From Thermincola carboxydiphila (GTDB taxonomy: Bacteria; Bacillota; Thermincolia; Thermincolales; UBA2595): DNA of 46,975 nt. The stretch is taken from assembly GCA_016841045.1 (NCBI GenBank), contig JAENZX010000028.1, forward strand, positions 1 to 46,975, written 5' to 3'. Positions 35,854 through 44,448 of this stretch are shown here, in pieces; position 1 is the first letter of the stretch, and the number at the start of each line of letters is the position of its first letter. A model generated the notes under the pieces. That model did not search any database. It was not told where the DNA came from and saw only the letters and a program-made list of their open reading frames with translations. A program made the translations under genes and the position numbers.

Positions 35854-36846
35854 ATGCATAAGGCGATGTTTTGGAAAAAAGCAGAGGAACAACGGGTTCA
35901 GTGTATACTGTGTCCCCAAAAATGCTTAATTGCCCCCGAGCGACGGGGGTTCTGTAAGGTTAGGGTAAATGAGGAAGGGTCTCTATACTCTGTTAACTAT
36001 GGCAAGTGTTCTTCTTATGGGTTTGACCCAATTGAAAAAAAGCCTCTCTATCACTTTTTACCCGGTTCATCCATTTTTTCAGTTGGAACTTTTGGATGTA
36101 ATTTTAGGTGCGGTTTTTGTCAAAACTGGTCCATAGCCCATGGTGATCCTGATACTGTTGTAGTTACACCTGAGAAACTTGTAGAAACAGCAGCTAACAA
36201 TGATGAAAAATCTGTCGGAATTGCCTATACATATTCAGAACCTCTAATGTGGTATGAATTTGTCTATGATACAGCAAAGAAGGTTCGTGCTGCCGGGATG
36301 AAAAACGTCCTTGTAACTAATGGGTTTATAAATCCTGAACCGTTGAAAGAAATTCTTCCGCTAATTGATGCTATGAATATTGATGTAAAGGGTTTTAGTG
36401 ACAGCTACTATAATGAAGCTTGTGTAGGAGAACTGCACCCGGTACTGGAAACGGTGGAATTAGCAAGTTCGCACTGTCACGTGGAAATAACCACACTTTT
36501 AGTAACCGGGCTAAATGACTCTCGGGACGAAATATCGCAGCTTGTTGACTGGCTGGCAGGGGTGAATCCGGAAATTCCTCTTCACTTCTCCAGGTATTTC
36601 CCCAACTACCAGATGGAACTTCCGCCAACACCGGTTTCTACTATGGAAATGGCGAGAGAGATTGCTTTGGAGAAATTAAGTTACGTATATCTGGGTAATT
36701 TAAGGGGGACCGATGCGTCCAATACATACTGCCCCCAATGTAAGCAACTGTTGATTGACCGATCTGGTTACCGGGCAGCTTTGGTTGGTATGAAAGGCGA
36801 TACTTGCAGTAAATGTGGTAGAAAGATTAACATAGTTGTATTGTAA
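35854..36846 (+). CDS. amrS: AmmeMemoRadiSam system radical SAM enzyme
   Basis: The 330-residue product is a PFL-activase-like radical SAM protein. CNFRCGFCQNW (C82, C86, C89) binds the [4Fe-4S] cluster. Extra cysteines occur at the N-terminus (CILCPQKC, FCKV) and a zinc-ribbon-like pair at the C-terminus (CPQC, CSKC). AmmeMemoRadiSam radical SAM proteins have this build. It is cotranscribed with the preceding fusion gene; the substrate is unknown. Confidence 0.9.
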   Translation: MHKAMFWKKAEEQRVQCILCPQKCLIAPERRGFCKVRVNEEGSLYSVNYGKCSSYGFDPIEKKPLYHFLPGSSIFSVGTFGCNFRCGFCQNWSIAHGDPDTVVVTPEKLVETAANNDEKSVGIAYTYSEPLMWYEFVYDTAKKVRAAGMKNVLVTNGFINPEPLKEILPLIDAMNIDVKGFSDSYYNEACVGELHPVLETVELASSHCHVEITTLLVTGLNDSRDEISQLVDWLAGVNPEIPLHFSRYFPNYQMELPPTPVSTMEMAREIALEKLSYVYLGNLRGTDASNTYCPQCKQLLIDRSGYRAALVGMKGDTCSKCGRKINIVVL

Positions 36847-36851
36847 TAGAC

Positions 36852-36877
36852 AAGGAGTGAACTAAGTAACACTCCTT
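36852..36877. terminator. Hairpin between converging amrS and the amylase gene
   Basis: AAGGAGTG (36852-36859) pairs with CACTCCTT (36870-36877) around a ten-base loop; an AT-rich tract follows, without a long T-run. The position between two converging genes suggests a shared terminator. Confidence 0.6.
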
Positions 36878-36880
36878 ATA

Positions 36881-38419
36881 TTATTTGAGGCGATATATTG
36901 CGGCTGTTTTGCCGGATAATTCAAACTTGATTAAACCGTCTGCATAGTATGTCATATCATCTTTCTTAAGTAGATTAAGCAGTACCTTTTGGGTTTCAAG
37001 GTTTTTCTTAATACGGGAAGGAATATTGGAGTTTTTCCCGACTTCTGCGTAAAAGCTGCCTGGTTCAAAATTGTTGTTTAATGCAATAATAAGTGTATTT
37101 CCTCTGAACTCTCTTATAAAGGCAAAGTAATTGTAATCTGAATAAATTGTGAACTGGTAGCCGTAGCAAAGGGCTTCATTTTCCTTCCTTAAACTGATCA
37201 GCTTTTGCAGGTGATTATAAATTTTCTTTTCTATTTGGAATTCATCAAAGGGCTCATTTTTCGAGGGGTCAATCTTATACCATTCCATGCTGCGACGAAT
37301 GGCCGCATCACCGCCGTGGACTTTCTCCCCTTCCATTCCAATTTCTGTCCCATAGTAAATTTGAGGAATCCCCCTTACTGTAAACTGAAAGGTAAGTGCA
37401 TAATTAACAAGCCTGGCCGCGGCTAGTCTATCTCCTGAAGTTTCTATCAGCGCCCAGGTCATTATTCTTTTATCAAGGTCATGATTATCTACAAGAGTAA
37501 CCAATCTGTTGGCGTTATTATATTTGGTATCGGCATCAAGGACCCCTTCCCGGATTTCCGGAATGCCAAGGCGAGGTGAGGCTATAGCTGTCATACCCAT
37601 ATTGTCGGTCTGTTTATAACGTTCATTTTGTATCAAAACCTCTATAATGTTCTTCTGAAGGGGGAAATCAAAAAGGGAATCAAAATCATGTTCCCTTTGA
37701 TACCTGGCAATTTCATCTTCCTCAAAATTTAAGTCCTCGCCCAGAAAAAACACGTTACGGTATTTTCCTCTTACATATGACTTAAAATAATACCAAAATT
37801 CATGGTCGACATGGGGCACGGTATCCATCCTGATGCCATCAATACAGGCATCTTCAATCCACTCAATAATATTGTTGACAAAATAGTCTCTGACATCAAC
37901 CAATTCGTGATTGAGTTTAGGAAGGCCGAAAAGGTTCCACTCTTCCAGTGGCTTAAACCAGTCTGACGGTAGTTTACTATGTTCCCGATAGTAAGGTGTA
38001 TGGTAACCAGTATGGTTTACAACCATATCCAGTATCAATTTTATGCCGTTTTGATGCAGTTCATGAGCCAGGTGGGCTAAGCTGGACCGGTTGCTGCCGT
38101 TGGCAGCTAGCCGGGGGTCCACTTTTTCAAAGTCAAGGGCCCAATAGCCGTGATATCCGTCATCCTCAAGAAATGATCCTATGCTTAAATAGACCGGTGT
38201 TATCCAAAGGGCAGTGATACCAAGGTTCACAAGGTACGGTATCTTTTGTTGTATACCCGCCAAATTGCCTCCATGGTACTGATTGTCTGTCCGCGAGGAC
38301 AAATTCCGGTCTGGTTCTGTATGAAGTTCTTGTTGACTGCCTTTAAAAAATCTATCTGTTAATATAAAGTAAATTATATCTTTTTGGGATAGTGGTTCCC
38401 GAATTTTCGGTATAGTCAT
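36881..38419 (-). CDS. Alpha-amylase family (GH13) glucosidase, cytoplasmic
   Basis: The 512-residue enzyme has the (beta/alpha)8 motifs of GH13: DMVVNHTG (131-138), GIRMDTV with nucleophile D199, FFLGED with acid/base E228, and VDNHD with D314. There is no signal peptide, so it should act on internal maltodextrins or glycogen-like material. GH13 subfamily cannot be set by eye; neopullulanase/alpha-glucosidase is possible. SD GGGAGG is seen upstream on the minus strand. Confidence 0.88.
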   Translation of the reverse strand: MTIPKIREPLSQKDIIYFILTDRFFKGSQQELHTEPDRNLSSRTDNQYHGGNLAGIQQKIPYLVNLGITALWITPVYLSIGSFLEDDGYHGYWALDFEKVDPRLAANGSNRSSLAHLAHELHQNGIKLILDMVVNHTGYHTPYYREHSKLPSDWFKPLEEWNLFGLPKLNHELVDVRDYFVNNIIEWIEDACIDGIRMDTVPHVDHEFWYYFKSYVRGKYRNVFFLGEDLNFEEDEIARYQREHDFDSLFDFPLQKNIIEVLIQNERYKQTDNMGMTAIASPRLGIPEIREGVLDADTKYNNANRLVTLVDNHDLDKRIMTWALIETSGDRLAAARLVNYALTFQFTVRGIPQIYYGTEIGMEGEKVHGGDAAIRRSMEWYKIDPSKNEPFDEFQIEKKIYNHLQKLISLRKENEALCYGYQFTIYSDYNYFAFIREFRGNTLIIALNNNFEPGSFYAEVGKNSNIPSRIKKNLETQKVLLNLLKKDDMTYYADGLIKFELSGKTAAIYRLK

Positions 38420-38511
38420 GGCAGCCTCCCTTAAGTTTTTTTCAGGATAAGTTTATGGCAAATCAATTGCGGATATACTTTAGATAGAATATTTGCCTGG
38501 GAGGTAGGTTT

Positions 38512-38625
38512 ATGAACAAAATCCAGAATCTTAAAGAGATTAACAATCGCATGGAAATTTACAATTTATTTATGAGAGTAACAAAGAAAATCAGAGAAGA
38601 AAAGAAAAAGAACAGCAGAAACTAA
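38512..38625 (+). CDS. Small 37-residue protein, unknown
   Basis: A short ORF runs from ATG 38512 to TAA 38623-38625. The peptide begins MNKIQNLKEINNRMEIYNLF and ends with a lysine-rich tail (IREEKKKNSRN), probably one amphipathic helix. It has a very good SD (GGGAGGT, about 38499-38505) and its own terminator just after the stop. It is divergent from the GH13 gene. Family not recognised; the gene call rests on the SD and terminator. Confidence 0.55.
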   Translation: MNKIQNLKEINNRMEIYNLFMRVTKKIREEKKKNSRN

Positions 38626-38650
38626 GCGCGCTTAACAACGCGCATTTTTT
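38626..38650 (+). terminator. Rho-independent terminator after the small ORF
   Basis: GCGCG (38626-38630) pairs with CGCGC (38639-38643) around CTTAACAA, followed by ATTTTTTAT. It starts directly after the small ORF stop. Confidence 0.8.
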
Positions 38651-38755
38651 ATACAATTAAATATTAAAACCTGCCTCGCTGCCTGCGGGGTTAATTACTG
38701 TTACATTTGATTCATTATTGTTTTGTTGTTGTTTTAAGGTGCAATGTCCTTGTGT

Positions 38756-38766
38756 TACAATATAAT
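38756..38766 (+). promoter_or_regulatory. Likely promoter -10 of the nuclease gene
   Basis: TGT-TACAAT (-10 at 38756-38761) resembles an extended -10 element and overlaps a TATAAT at 38761-38766. No good -35 is visible, which an extended -10 can tolerate. Confidence 0.4.
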
Positions 38767-38790
38767 CTGTAATGATTAATGGAGGTTTTG

Positions 38791-39372
38791 ATGAAACAGG
38801 GTCGTGTTGTCAAAAAGTTAATCTTTGCTTTATCAGTTTTGTTCATGATACTGGTTGGTTGTACAACAGATAACAGTAAGTTAAAGGTACCGAATAAGAT
38901 GGAGTCGTCCGGAACTGGCGAACAGGAAAAATTAGGGCCTGGATTTTATAGGGTTGTTCGTGTTATTGACGGGGATACAATTGAAATCAGCTTTAAAGGA
39001 AAAGATGAAAAGCTGCGCTTCATAGGTATTAACACACCTGAGACCCGTCATCCGGAAAAAGGTGCCGAGCCTTATGGTTTTGAAGCTGCCGAGTACACTA
39101 AAAAACTTCTGGATAATCAGCCGGTAAGGATCAAATTCGATATTGAGCAAAGGGATAAATACGGCCGCCTCTTGGCTTATGTTTACCTCTCCGACGGGAC
39201 CTTTGTCAATGCCCGTCTGCTAAAGGAAGGATATGCCCAGGTGATGACTGTTCCTCCAAACGTTAAATATGCAGAATACTTTGTCCATCTCGAGAAGGAA
39301 GCACGTGAGGCGGAAAAAGGGTTATGGGGAATTTTTTACTATAACATGGACGGAAATCTGGAAATGGAATGA
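38791..39372 (+). CDS. Thermonuclease (SNase)-family lipoprotein
   Basis: The 193-residue product is a secreted, lipid-anchored staphylococcal-nuclease-like protein. A signal peptide (KKLIFALSVLFMILVGC) ends in a lipobox with C24. The OB-fold nuclease domain has VIDGDTIEI (D60, D62), LRFIGINTPET (R77, E84) and RDKYGRLLAYV, the catalytic set. It may degrade extracellular nucleic acids. ATG 38791 follows SD GGAGGT; the next gene starts eight bases after its stop. Confidence 0.9.
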   Translation: MKQGRVVKKLIFALSVLFMILVGCTTDNSKLKVPNKMESSGTGEQEKLGPGFYRVVRVIDGDTIEISFKGKDEKLRFIGINTPETRHPEKGAEPYGFEAAEYTKKLLDNQPVRIKFDIEQRDKYGRLLAYVYLSDGTFVNARLLKEGYAQVMTVPPNVKYAEYFVHLEKEAREAEKGLWGIFYYNMDGNLEME

Positions 39373-39379
39373 GGTTTAT

Positions 39380-40549
39380 ATGAGGAATTCAATATTTATA
39401 GTTATTTTTGGCCTGATCGTTATCTTGTTTGCTCTCCTAAATTATTATATCGGACTCCGCGGCTGGCAAACAATTGGAACTTGTTTTCGCCTTAACAGGA
39501 GCCTATACTGGGTGCTGTTCTGGTGCCTGACCTTTACATACATTGTGGCGAGGATTATTGAAAACTTCCTGCCTGCAGGATTAAGCCGGGGTTTAGTTCT
39601 GGTAGGTTCCAACTGGCTTGGGCTTATGTATTACTTTATCTTGACCATCGCTCTAGTTGATTTAGTGAGATTGATTGGTAAATTCACCGGTGTAATTCCC
39701 AAGACAATATTCGATAACCCTCTGGCTCCTCCGATAACTGGAATAGCGGTACTGCTGCTGGTAGGAGGTGTTTGGGGTTTCGGTCTTTGGAATGCTTACC
39801 ATCCCCGGCTAACTCATTATGATATTAGAATAGACAAACCTGCCGCGGAGATTAAGAAGCTGCATGTAGTCATGATTTCCGATGTTCATCTCGGGGCTCT
39901 GGTTGGAAGTGACAGGCTGGAGGATATGGTAGGCAGGATTAATAGTATGAAGCCTGATATAGTTCTTTTTACGGGAGATACAATCGATGAGGACATAAAT
40001 TACTTTAAAGAAAAAAATATGGGAAGTCATTTTAAAAAGATTAAGTCAAAATATGGAGTATTTGCAGTGCTGGGAAATCATGAGTATATAGGCCGCTATG
40101 CTGACGAGGCCGTTCGGGAGTTAGAGAAGTCGGGTGTTAAGGTTCTCAAAGATAGTTTCGTAAAAGTAGCCGACAGTTTTTACCTAGTGGGCCGGGACGA
40201 TAAGTCAGGGGCCAGATTTACCGGTTATACACGAAAAAGTCTTGAGGATATTATGTCTAATGTGGATAGGTCTCTCCCAATAATAGTTATGGATCATCAG
40301 CCCACTAATCTGGGGGAAGCACAACGGGCGGGGGTGGACTTGCAGGTATCAGGACATACCCATAGGGGACAGTTATTCCCCAACCACCTTATTACCCGGC
40401 GCATATATGAAAATGATTATGGATATTTGCGAAAAGATGATTTAAATGTAATTGTTTCCTCAGGTTATGGAACATGGGGGCCGCCGATACGGGTAGGTAA
40501 TATTGCGGAGATTGTTGATATTGATGTGAATTTAGTGAGTAGTAATTAG
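39380..40549 (+). CDS. Membrane-anchored metallophosphoesterase
   Basis: The 389-residue product has about four N-terminal membrane segments (to about residue 145) and a calcineurin-like phosphoesterase domain. Its metal motifs are DVHLG, GDTID, GNHEY, VMDHQP and SGHTHRGQ. This is the YkuE/YaeI type of the family, whose substrates include phospho-lipid compounds. ATG 39380 follows GAGGT; the longer frame from 39269 overlaps the nuclease gene and is rejected. Its last codons lie in a tandem repeat. Confidence 0.88.
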   Translation: MRNSIFIVIFGLIVILFALLNYYIGLRGWQTIGTCFRLNRSLYWVLFWCLTFTYIVARIIENFLPAGLSRGLVLVGSNWLGLMYYFILTIALVDLVRLIGKFTGVIPKTIFDNPLAPPITGIAVLLLVGGVWGFGLWNAYHPRLTHYDIRIDKPAAEIKKLHVVMISDVHLGALVGSDRLEDMVGRINSMKPDIVLFTGDTIDEDINYFKEKNMGSHFKKIKSKYGVFAVLGNHEYIGRYADEAVRELEKSGVKVLKDSFVKVADSFYLVGRDDKSGARFTGYTRKSLEDIMSNVDRSLPIIVMDHQPTNLGEAQRAGVDLQVSGHTHRGQLFPNHLITRRIYENDYGYLRKDDLNVIVSSGYGTWGPPIRVGNIAEIVDIDVNLVSSN

Positions 40550-40619
40550 TAATTAGCAATTAGTGAGTAGTAATTAGTAATTTGTGAGTAGTGAGAAGTG
40601 GGTAGTGGGTAGTGGATAG
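40532..40619. repeat. Short tandem repeat at the 3' end of the phosphoesterase gene
   Basis: Two units of about 28 bases built from TTAGTGAGTAGTAATTAGTAA begin near 40532 and 40560. GTGGGTAGTG-type repeats follow up to 40619. The first unit covers the last codons and stop of the phosphoesterase gene. Confidence 0.75.
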
Positions 40620-40783
40620 GATAGTGTTGATGTTTTCAATTAAATTAAAACATTGTAGAACAGATAAAGGAAAATTTCAACATTTGTCGAATGAAATTTA
40701 GTTGCAGGACTGGTACGGTCTAAGCCGTGCCTTTTAATTTTGCGTCATTTTGGGAACAATAAATAAAATTTCCAAGAAACCTA
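40620..40783. other. Spacer before the argC promoter, with palindrome and hairpin
   Basis: AAATTTCA (40672-40679) and TGAAATTT (40692-40699) flank a TTGTCGAA (40684-40691), the consensus of a Spo0A box. A hairpin GGTACGG/CCGTGCC (40712-40731) with TTTT follows and may be a terminator. No ORF with an SD is seen. Confidence 0.5.
40712..40740 (+). terminator. Probable terminator upstream of argC
   Basis: GGTACGG (40712-40718) pairs with CCGTGCC (40725-40731), one G-U pair, around TCTAAG, followed by TTTTAATTTT. It likely ends transcripts from the phosphoesterase gene; no T-box or other leader element is recognisable. Confidence 0.7.
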
Positions 40784-40819
40784 TTGTATTTTTATGCATA
40801 ACCAATGTATAATTATAAA
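40784..40819 (+). promoter_or_regulatory. argC promoter with ArgR-like operator
   Basis: TTGTAT (40784-40789) and TATAAT (40808-40813) are spaced by 18 bases. A near-palindrome TGTATAATTATAAA (40806-40819) covers the -10 box and resembles ARG boxes, so arginine-dependent ArgR repression of the cluster is likely. The operator is inferred from its shape and place. Confidence 0.55.
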
Positions 40820-40893
40820 CATATTCTTGGGCGTAATTAGCTACGATTTGGTTATTAACTATTCATAAAGCCGACCGGAGGGAGATGGAGAGT

Positions 40894-41934
40894 ATGATTA
40901 AAGCTGGAATAATAGGGGCTACAGGCTATACGGGTGTTGAATTGGTGAGAATCCTCTCCCGGCACCCTGAAGTTCGACTTGAAAGTCTTACTTCACAGTC
41001 GTATGTCGGCCAAAGCTTTGAAGGTGTTTTTCCCAGTTCCAATAATTTTGCCAATATGCTGCTGGAACCCCAGGATGCAGGGGCTTTAGCGGACCGCTGT
41101 GATGTTATATTCACTGCCCTGCCTCACGGAGTCTCAATGGAAGTTGTGGAAGAAGTAACCCAAAAAGGGAAAAAGGTTATAGATTTGGGTGCTGATTATC
41201 GGTTTGACAGGGTAGATGTGTATGAAGAGTGGTACAAACTTGAACATAAAACCCCGGAACTTACCAGACAATCAATCTATGGACTTCCGGAGATTCACCG
41301 TGACAAAATCCGCACCGCTCAATTGGTTGGAAATCCCGGATGTTTCCCCACCAGTATTATTTTAGGTCTTGCGCCCCTGCTAAAAAGCGGTTTGATAGAC
41401 AGTACTACTATAATATCTGATTCAAAATCTGGTGTTTCCGGGGGCGGAAGGGGTTTAAATCAGGCCTTTCATTATGCAGAATGTAACGAAAATTTTAAGG
41501 CGTATAATATAGGAATGCACAGGCATACTCCGGAAATTGAGCAGGAACTCTCCAAGCTTGCCGGAAGTGACGTTACAGTATCTTTTACCCCTCATCTTGT
41601 ACCGATGACCCGGGGAATATTAAGTACCACCTATGCTTCTCTGAAGAAATCCCACTCTGTTGAAGACCTATTAGAGTTGTACAGTGATTTTTATAAGGAC
41701 GAATATTTTGTTCGTATTCACCAAAAGGGTCAATACCCGCAGACTAAGTGGGTATACGGCTCCAACTTTTGTGATATAGGGATTGCAGTTGATCCAAGAA
41801 CCAACCGTATCATTGTTGTATCAGCGATTGATAATCTTGTAAAGGGAGCTTCAGGTCAAGCTGTACAGAATATGAATATAGTTTTTGGACTGCCGGAAAA
41901 AACGGGTCTTGATTTTGCGCCTGTGTTTCCGTAA
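40894..41934 (+). CDS. argC: N-acetyl-gamma-glutamyl-phosphate reductase
   Basis: ArgC makes N-acetylglutamate semialdehyde with NADPH in arginine synthesis. The 346-residue product has GIIGATGYTGVELVRIL at the N-terminus (nucleotide binding) and the catalytic cysteine in VGNPGCFPTSIILGL. SDSKSGVSGGGR is also conserved. I choose ATG 40894, about nine bases after SD CGGAGGGAG; an ATG at 40885 is too close to the SD. Confidence 0.96.
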   Translation: MIKAGIIGATGYTGVELVRILSRHPEVRLESLTSQSYVGQSFEGVFPSSNNFANMLLEPQDAGALADRCDVIFTALPHGVSMEVVEEVTQKGKKVIDLGADYRFDRVDVYEEWYKLEHKTPELTRQSIYGLPEIHRDKIRTAQLVGNPGCFPTSIILGLAPLLKSGLIDSTTIISDSKSGVSGGGRGLNQAFHYAECNENFKAYNIGMHRHTPEIEQELSKLAGSDVTVSFTPHLVPMTRGILSTTYASLKKSHSVEDLLELYSDFYKDEYFVRIHQKGQYPQTKWVYGSNFCDIGIAVDPRTNRIIVVSAIDNLVKGASGQAVQNMNIVFGLPEKTGLDFAPVFP

Positions 41935-41963
41935 GAGTCCATTTTTAGGGGGATGTAAGTAGA

Positions 41964-43175
41964 ATGACAGTTGAATTTACATATACAAATGGCGGGGTGA
42001 CGGCACCGAAAGGATTTAAGGCAGCCGGAGTAAAAGCCCGTATTAAATATGACAAAAAAGACTTGGGGGTAATTTTTTCTATTGAGCCTGCTGCAGCAGC
42101 AGGTGTATTTACCACAAATCGTGTTAAAGCGGCACCTGTTTCGCTGTCGATGTCCAATCTCATTGACGGGACAGCTCAGGCTATAGTGGTAAACAGCGGT
42201 TGTGCTAATGCCTGCACTGGGGATAACGGAATGAATGATGCACGTAAAATGGCGGCAGTGACCGCACAGGAAATGGGAATAGACGCAACAGGGGTATTAG
42301 TTGCTTCAACCGGTGTTATAGGGCAAGAACTCCCAATGGAGCGGATTATCACCGGTATTAGGGAGGCTGCCGGGCAATTAAGTGATAATGGTGGGCATGA
42401 TGTTGCCTTGGCTATCATGACCACAGATACAGTACCTAAAGAAGCGGCTGTTCAGGTTGAAATGGGCGGCACTGTGGTTACTGTCGGGGGGGTAGCAAAG
42501 GGTTCTGGGATGATACACCCCAACATGGCAACAATGCTGTCTTTTGTAACGACTGATATAAACATTGAGCCGGAGATGCTGAAAAAAGCCCTGAGTTACG
42601 CAGTTGACAGAAGCTTTAATCTGCTAACAGTCGATGGGGATACCAGCACCAATGATTCGCTTATTGTAATGGCAAATGGCCTGGCCGGAAACGACAGGAT
42701 AACACAGGAAAACGAAAACTTCCTTGTTTTCTGTGAGGCTCTTACCGAGGTGTGTATTACTCTGGCCAAGATGATTGCAAAGGATGGAGAAGGGGCTACC
42801 AAACTGGTTGAGATAGCTGTCCGCAAAGCGCCATCCCGCCAGGATGCCCGCAAAGTTGCCATGGCAGTAGCCAATTCAAACTTGGTGAAAACAGCAATAT
42901 TCGGGGAAGATGCTAACTGGGGGCGTATTATCTGCGCCGTGGGTTATTCGGGTGTGGAAATCGATCCTGAGAAAGTAGACATATACCTCGGAGATGAAAA
43001 AATGGCAGAAAACGGCGCCGGGCTTAAATTCAGTGAAGAGAAGGCAAAAGAAATCCTGTCACAGGATACGGTTGCCATTACCATAGATCTGAATATTGGC
43101 GAAGCCGAAGCCACCGCCTGGACCTGCGACTTTTCCTATGATTATGTGAAGATAAATGCGGATTATAGGACCTAG
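41964..43175 (+). CDS. argJ: Bifunctional ornithine acetyltransferase / N-acetylglutamate synthase
   Basis: ArgJ moves the acetyl group from acetylornithine to glutamate, closing the acetyl cycle; thermophilic and Firmicutes forms often also use acetyl-CoA. The 403-residue product has the autoproteolysis site [14 protein letters not shown] with the nucleophile T190. [11 protein letters not shown] and [13 protein letters not shown] are also conserved. No argA or argE is seen nearby, which fits the cyclic pathway. Confidence 0.96.
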   Translation: MTVEFTYTNGGVTAPKGFKAAGVKARIKYDKKDLGVIFSIEPAAAAGVFTTNRVKAAPVSLSMSNLIDGTAQAIVVNSGCANACTGDNGMNDARKMAAVTAQEMGIDATGVLVASTGVIGQELPMERIITGIREAAGQLSDNGGHDVALAIMTTDTVPKEAAVQVEMGGTVVTVGGVAKGSGMIHPNMATMLSFVTTDINIEPEMLKKALSYAVDRSFNLLTVDGDTSTNDSLIVMANGLAGNDRITQENENFLVFCEALTEVCITLAKMIAKDGEGATKLVEIAVRKAPSRQDARKVAMAVANSNLVKTAIFGEDANWGRIICAVGYSGVEIDPEKVDIYLGDEKMAENGAGLKFSEEKAKEILSQDTVAITIDLNIGEAEATAWTCDFSYDYVKINADYRT

Positions 43176-43187
43176 TCCTCTATAAAA

Positions 43188-43398
43188 AAAAGAAAATACC
43201 ACCACAGAGGACACAGAGATCACAGAGAAAATCGGTGACCGTAGAGAATGTGGTGAAAAACGAGAGTTGCGCTAGGGAAAATGAACTTAATATAGGGATA
43301 GGTAGAGTTTGAAACCGTACTCCATACTTCGGGATTTAGATGTGTCCTGTGAAAGTCTTTTCTCTGTGTCCTCTGTGTTCTCTGTGGTTATCTTTCTT
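43188..43398. repeat. Large inverted repeat flanking a spacer (CACAGAG family)
   Basis: The left arm at about 43188-43232 contains CCACAGAGGACACAGAGATC and the right arm at about 43356-43398 contains TCTCTGTGTCCTCTGTGTTC, near-perfect complements over some 35-40 bases. About 125 bases between them have no ORF with an SD. It looks like a MITE or dispersed palindrome between argJ and the radical SAM gene. Confidence 0.8.
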
Positions 43399-43461
43399 CT
43401 TTTAAAAGAATTAGCAGAAGAAGCATGAGCATGAGGTTGCTCTCCCCCTGGGAGGATGGGT

Positions 43462-44361
43462 ATGAATATTTCCCGTATTGCTTATCTGGCGAAGTATTAC
43501 GCCGGGGCAAAAGTTTTTAATAATAAAAAACCAATTTTAGCCGGGATGAAGCTTACCCATAGGTGTACTCTCAAGTGCCGGCAGTGTCCGTACTGGCAGA
43601 GGCCTGTACCTGATTTGAAATGGGAGCGGGTGTTAGAAATCCTCCCTTCTCTTTATGAACGAGGAATCCGTATTCTCATTCTTGAAGGCGGAGAGCCGCT
43701 GTTATGGAAAGATGGGAGTAGGGAGATTAAGGATGTCGTAACTGAAGCCCGTAAATACTTTTACTGTGTTGGTGTTACTACGAATGGCACCCTTCCGTTG
43801 AATATACCTACAGACATAATATGGGTAAGCATTGACGGTTTGAAAGAAACTCACGACAATCTACGGGGGAAGTCCTTTGACGGGATTATTGAAAATATCA
43901 GAAACTCAAATCACCCCAAGATTTTTGCAAATATAACCATTAACAGACTCAACCACCTGGAGATTCCTAAGCTCGTTAAGTTCCTGGCTCCTCTCGTAAA
44001 GGGTATTACCGTTCAATTTTTTTACCCTTACCCTGAAAGTGAAGATCTACGACTGACGTGGGCTGAAAGAGCCCTGGTGCTTGATCAACTTATAGGACTT
44101 AAAAGGGAAGGATATCCGGTTACCGATTCGGTATCTGCTTTGGAGGCATTAAAGGCAAATACTTGGACCTGTGAACCATGGATGATTGCTAATGTAGAAC
44201 CAGATGGAGCATTTAATCACGGCTGCTATTTAAAAAACCGGACCATGGATGATAACCCGTGTACTCTGTGCGGCTTTGCTGCTCATACCGAGATATCCAT
44301 GGCCTACCAGCTCAATGTTTTTGCCATTATGGCTGGGAAAGAAATACTTGGGATATTTTAA
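43462..44361 (+). CDS. Radical SAM protein embedded in the arg cluster
   Basis: The 299-residue product has the radical SAM cluster motif CTLKCRQCPYW (C35, C39, C42), a GGEPLLW motif for SAM binding, and SIDGLKETHDNLRG, typical of peptide- or lipid-modifying enzymes. A C-terminal cysteine set (TWTCEPW, HGCYL, NPCTLCGF) may hold a second cluster, as in SPASM or twitch domains. ATG 43462 follows GGGAGG. It has no known part in arginine synthesis; function not recognised. Confidence 0.85.
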   Translation: MNISRIAYLAKYYAGAKVFNNKKPILAGMKLTHRCTLKCRQCPYWQRPVPDLKWERVLEILPSLYERGIRILILEGGEPLLWKDGSREIKDVVTEARKYFYCVGVTTNGTLPLNIPTDIIWVSIDGLKETHDNLRGKSFDGIIENIRNSNHPKIFANITINRLNHLEIPKLVKFLAPLVKGITVQFFYPYPESEDLRLTWAERALVLDQLIGLKREGYPVTDSVSALEALKANTWTCEPWMIANVEPDGAFNHGCYLKNRTMDDNPCTLCGFAAHTEISMAYQLNVFAIMAGKEILGIF

Positions 44362-44448
44362 GGTGAATTTTAAAAGGTCGTTATGTTGATAGTCGAAACA
44401 GATAAAATATCGGGCAGAAAAAAGTTAGGTAGGAGAGGAGTGGATAAT

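Noticed and set aside
39269-39379. Extended N-terminus of the metallophosphoesterase
   Set aside because: The extra 37 codons overlap the nuclease gene in another frame and lack an SD; ATG 39380 has GAGGT at proper spacing.
40532-40619. CRISPR array
   Set aside because: The units are contiguous, simple and without unique spacers, and no cas gene is present.
40620-40893. T-box leader upstream of argC
   Set aside because: There is a terminator-like hairpin but no stem I, no T-box core and it precedes the promoter, so it is more likely a terminator of the upstream gene.
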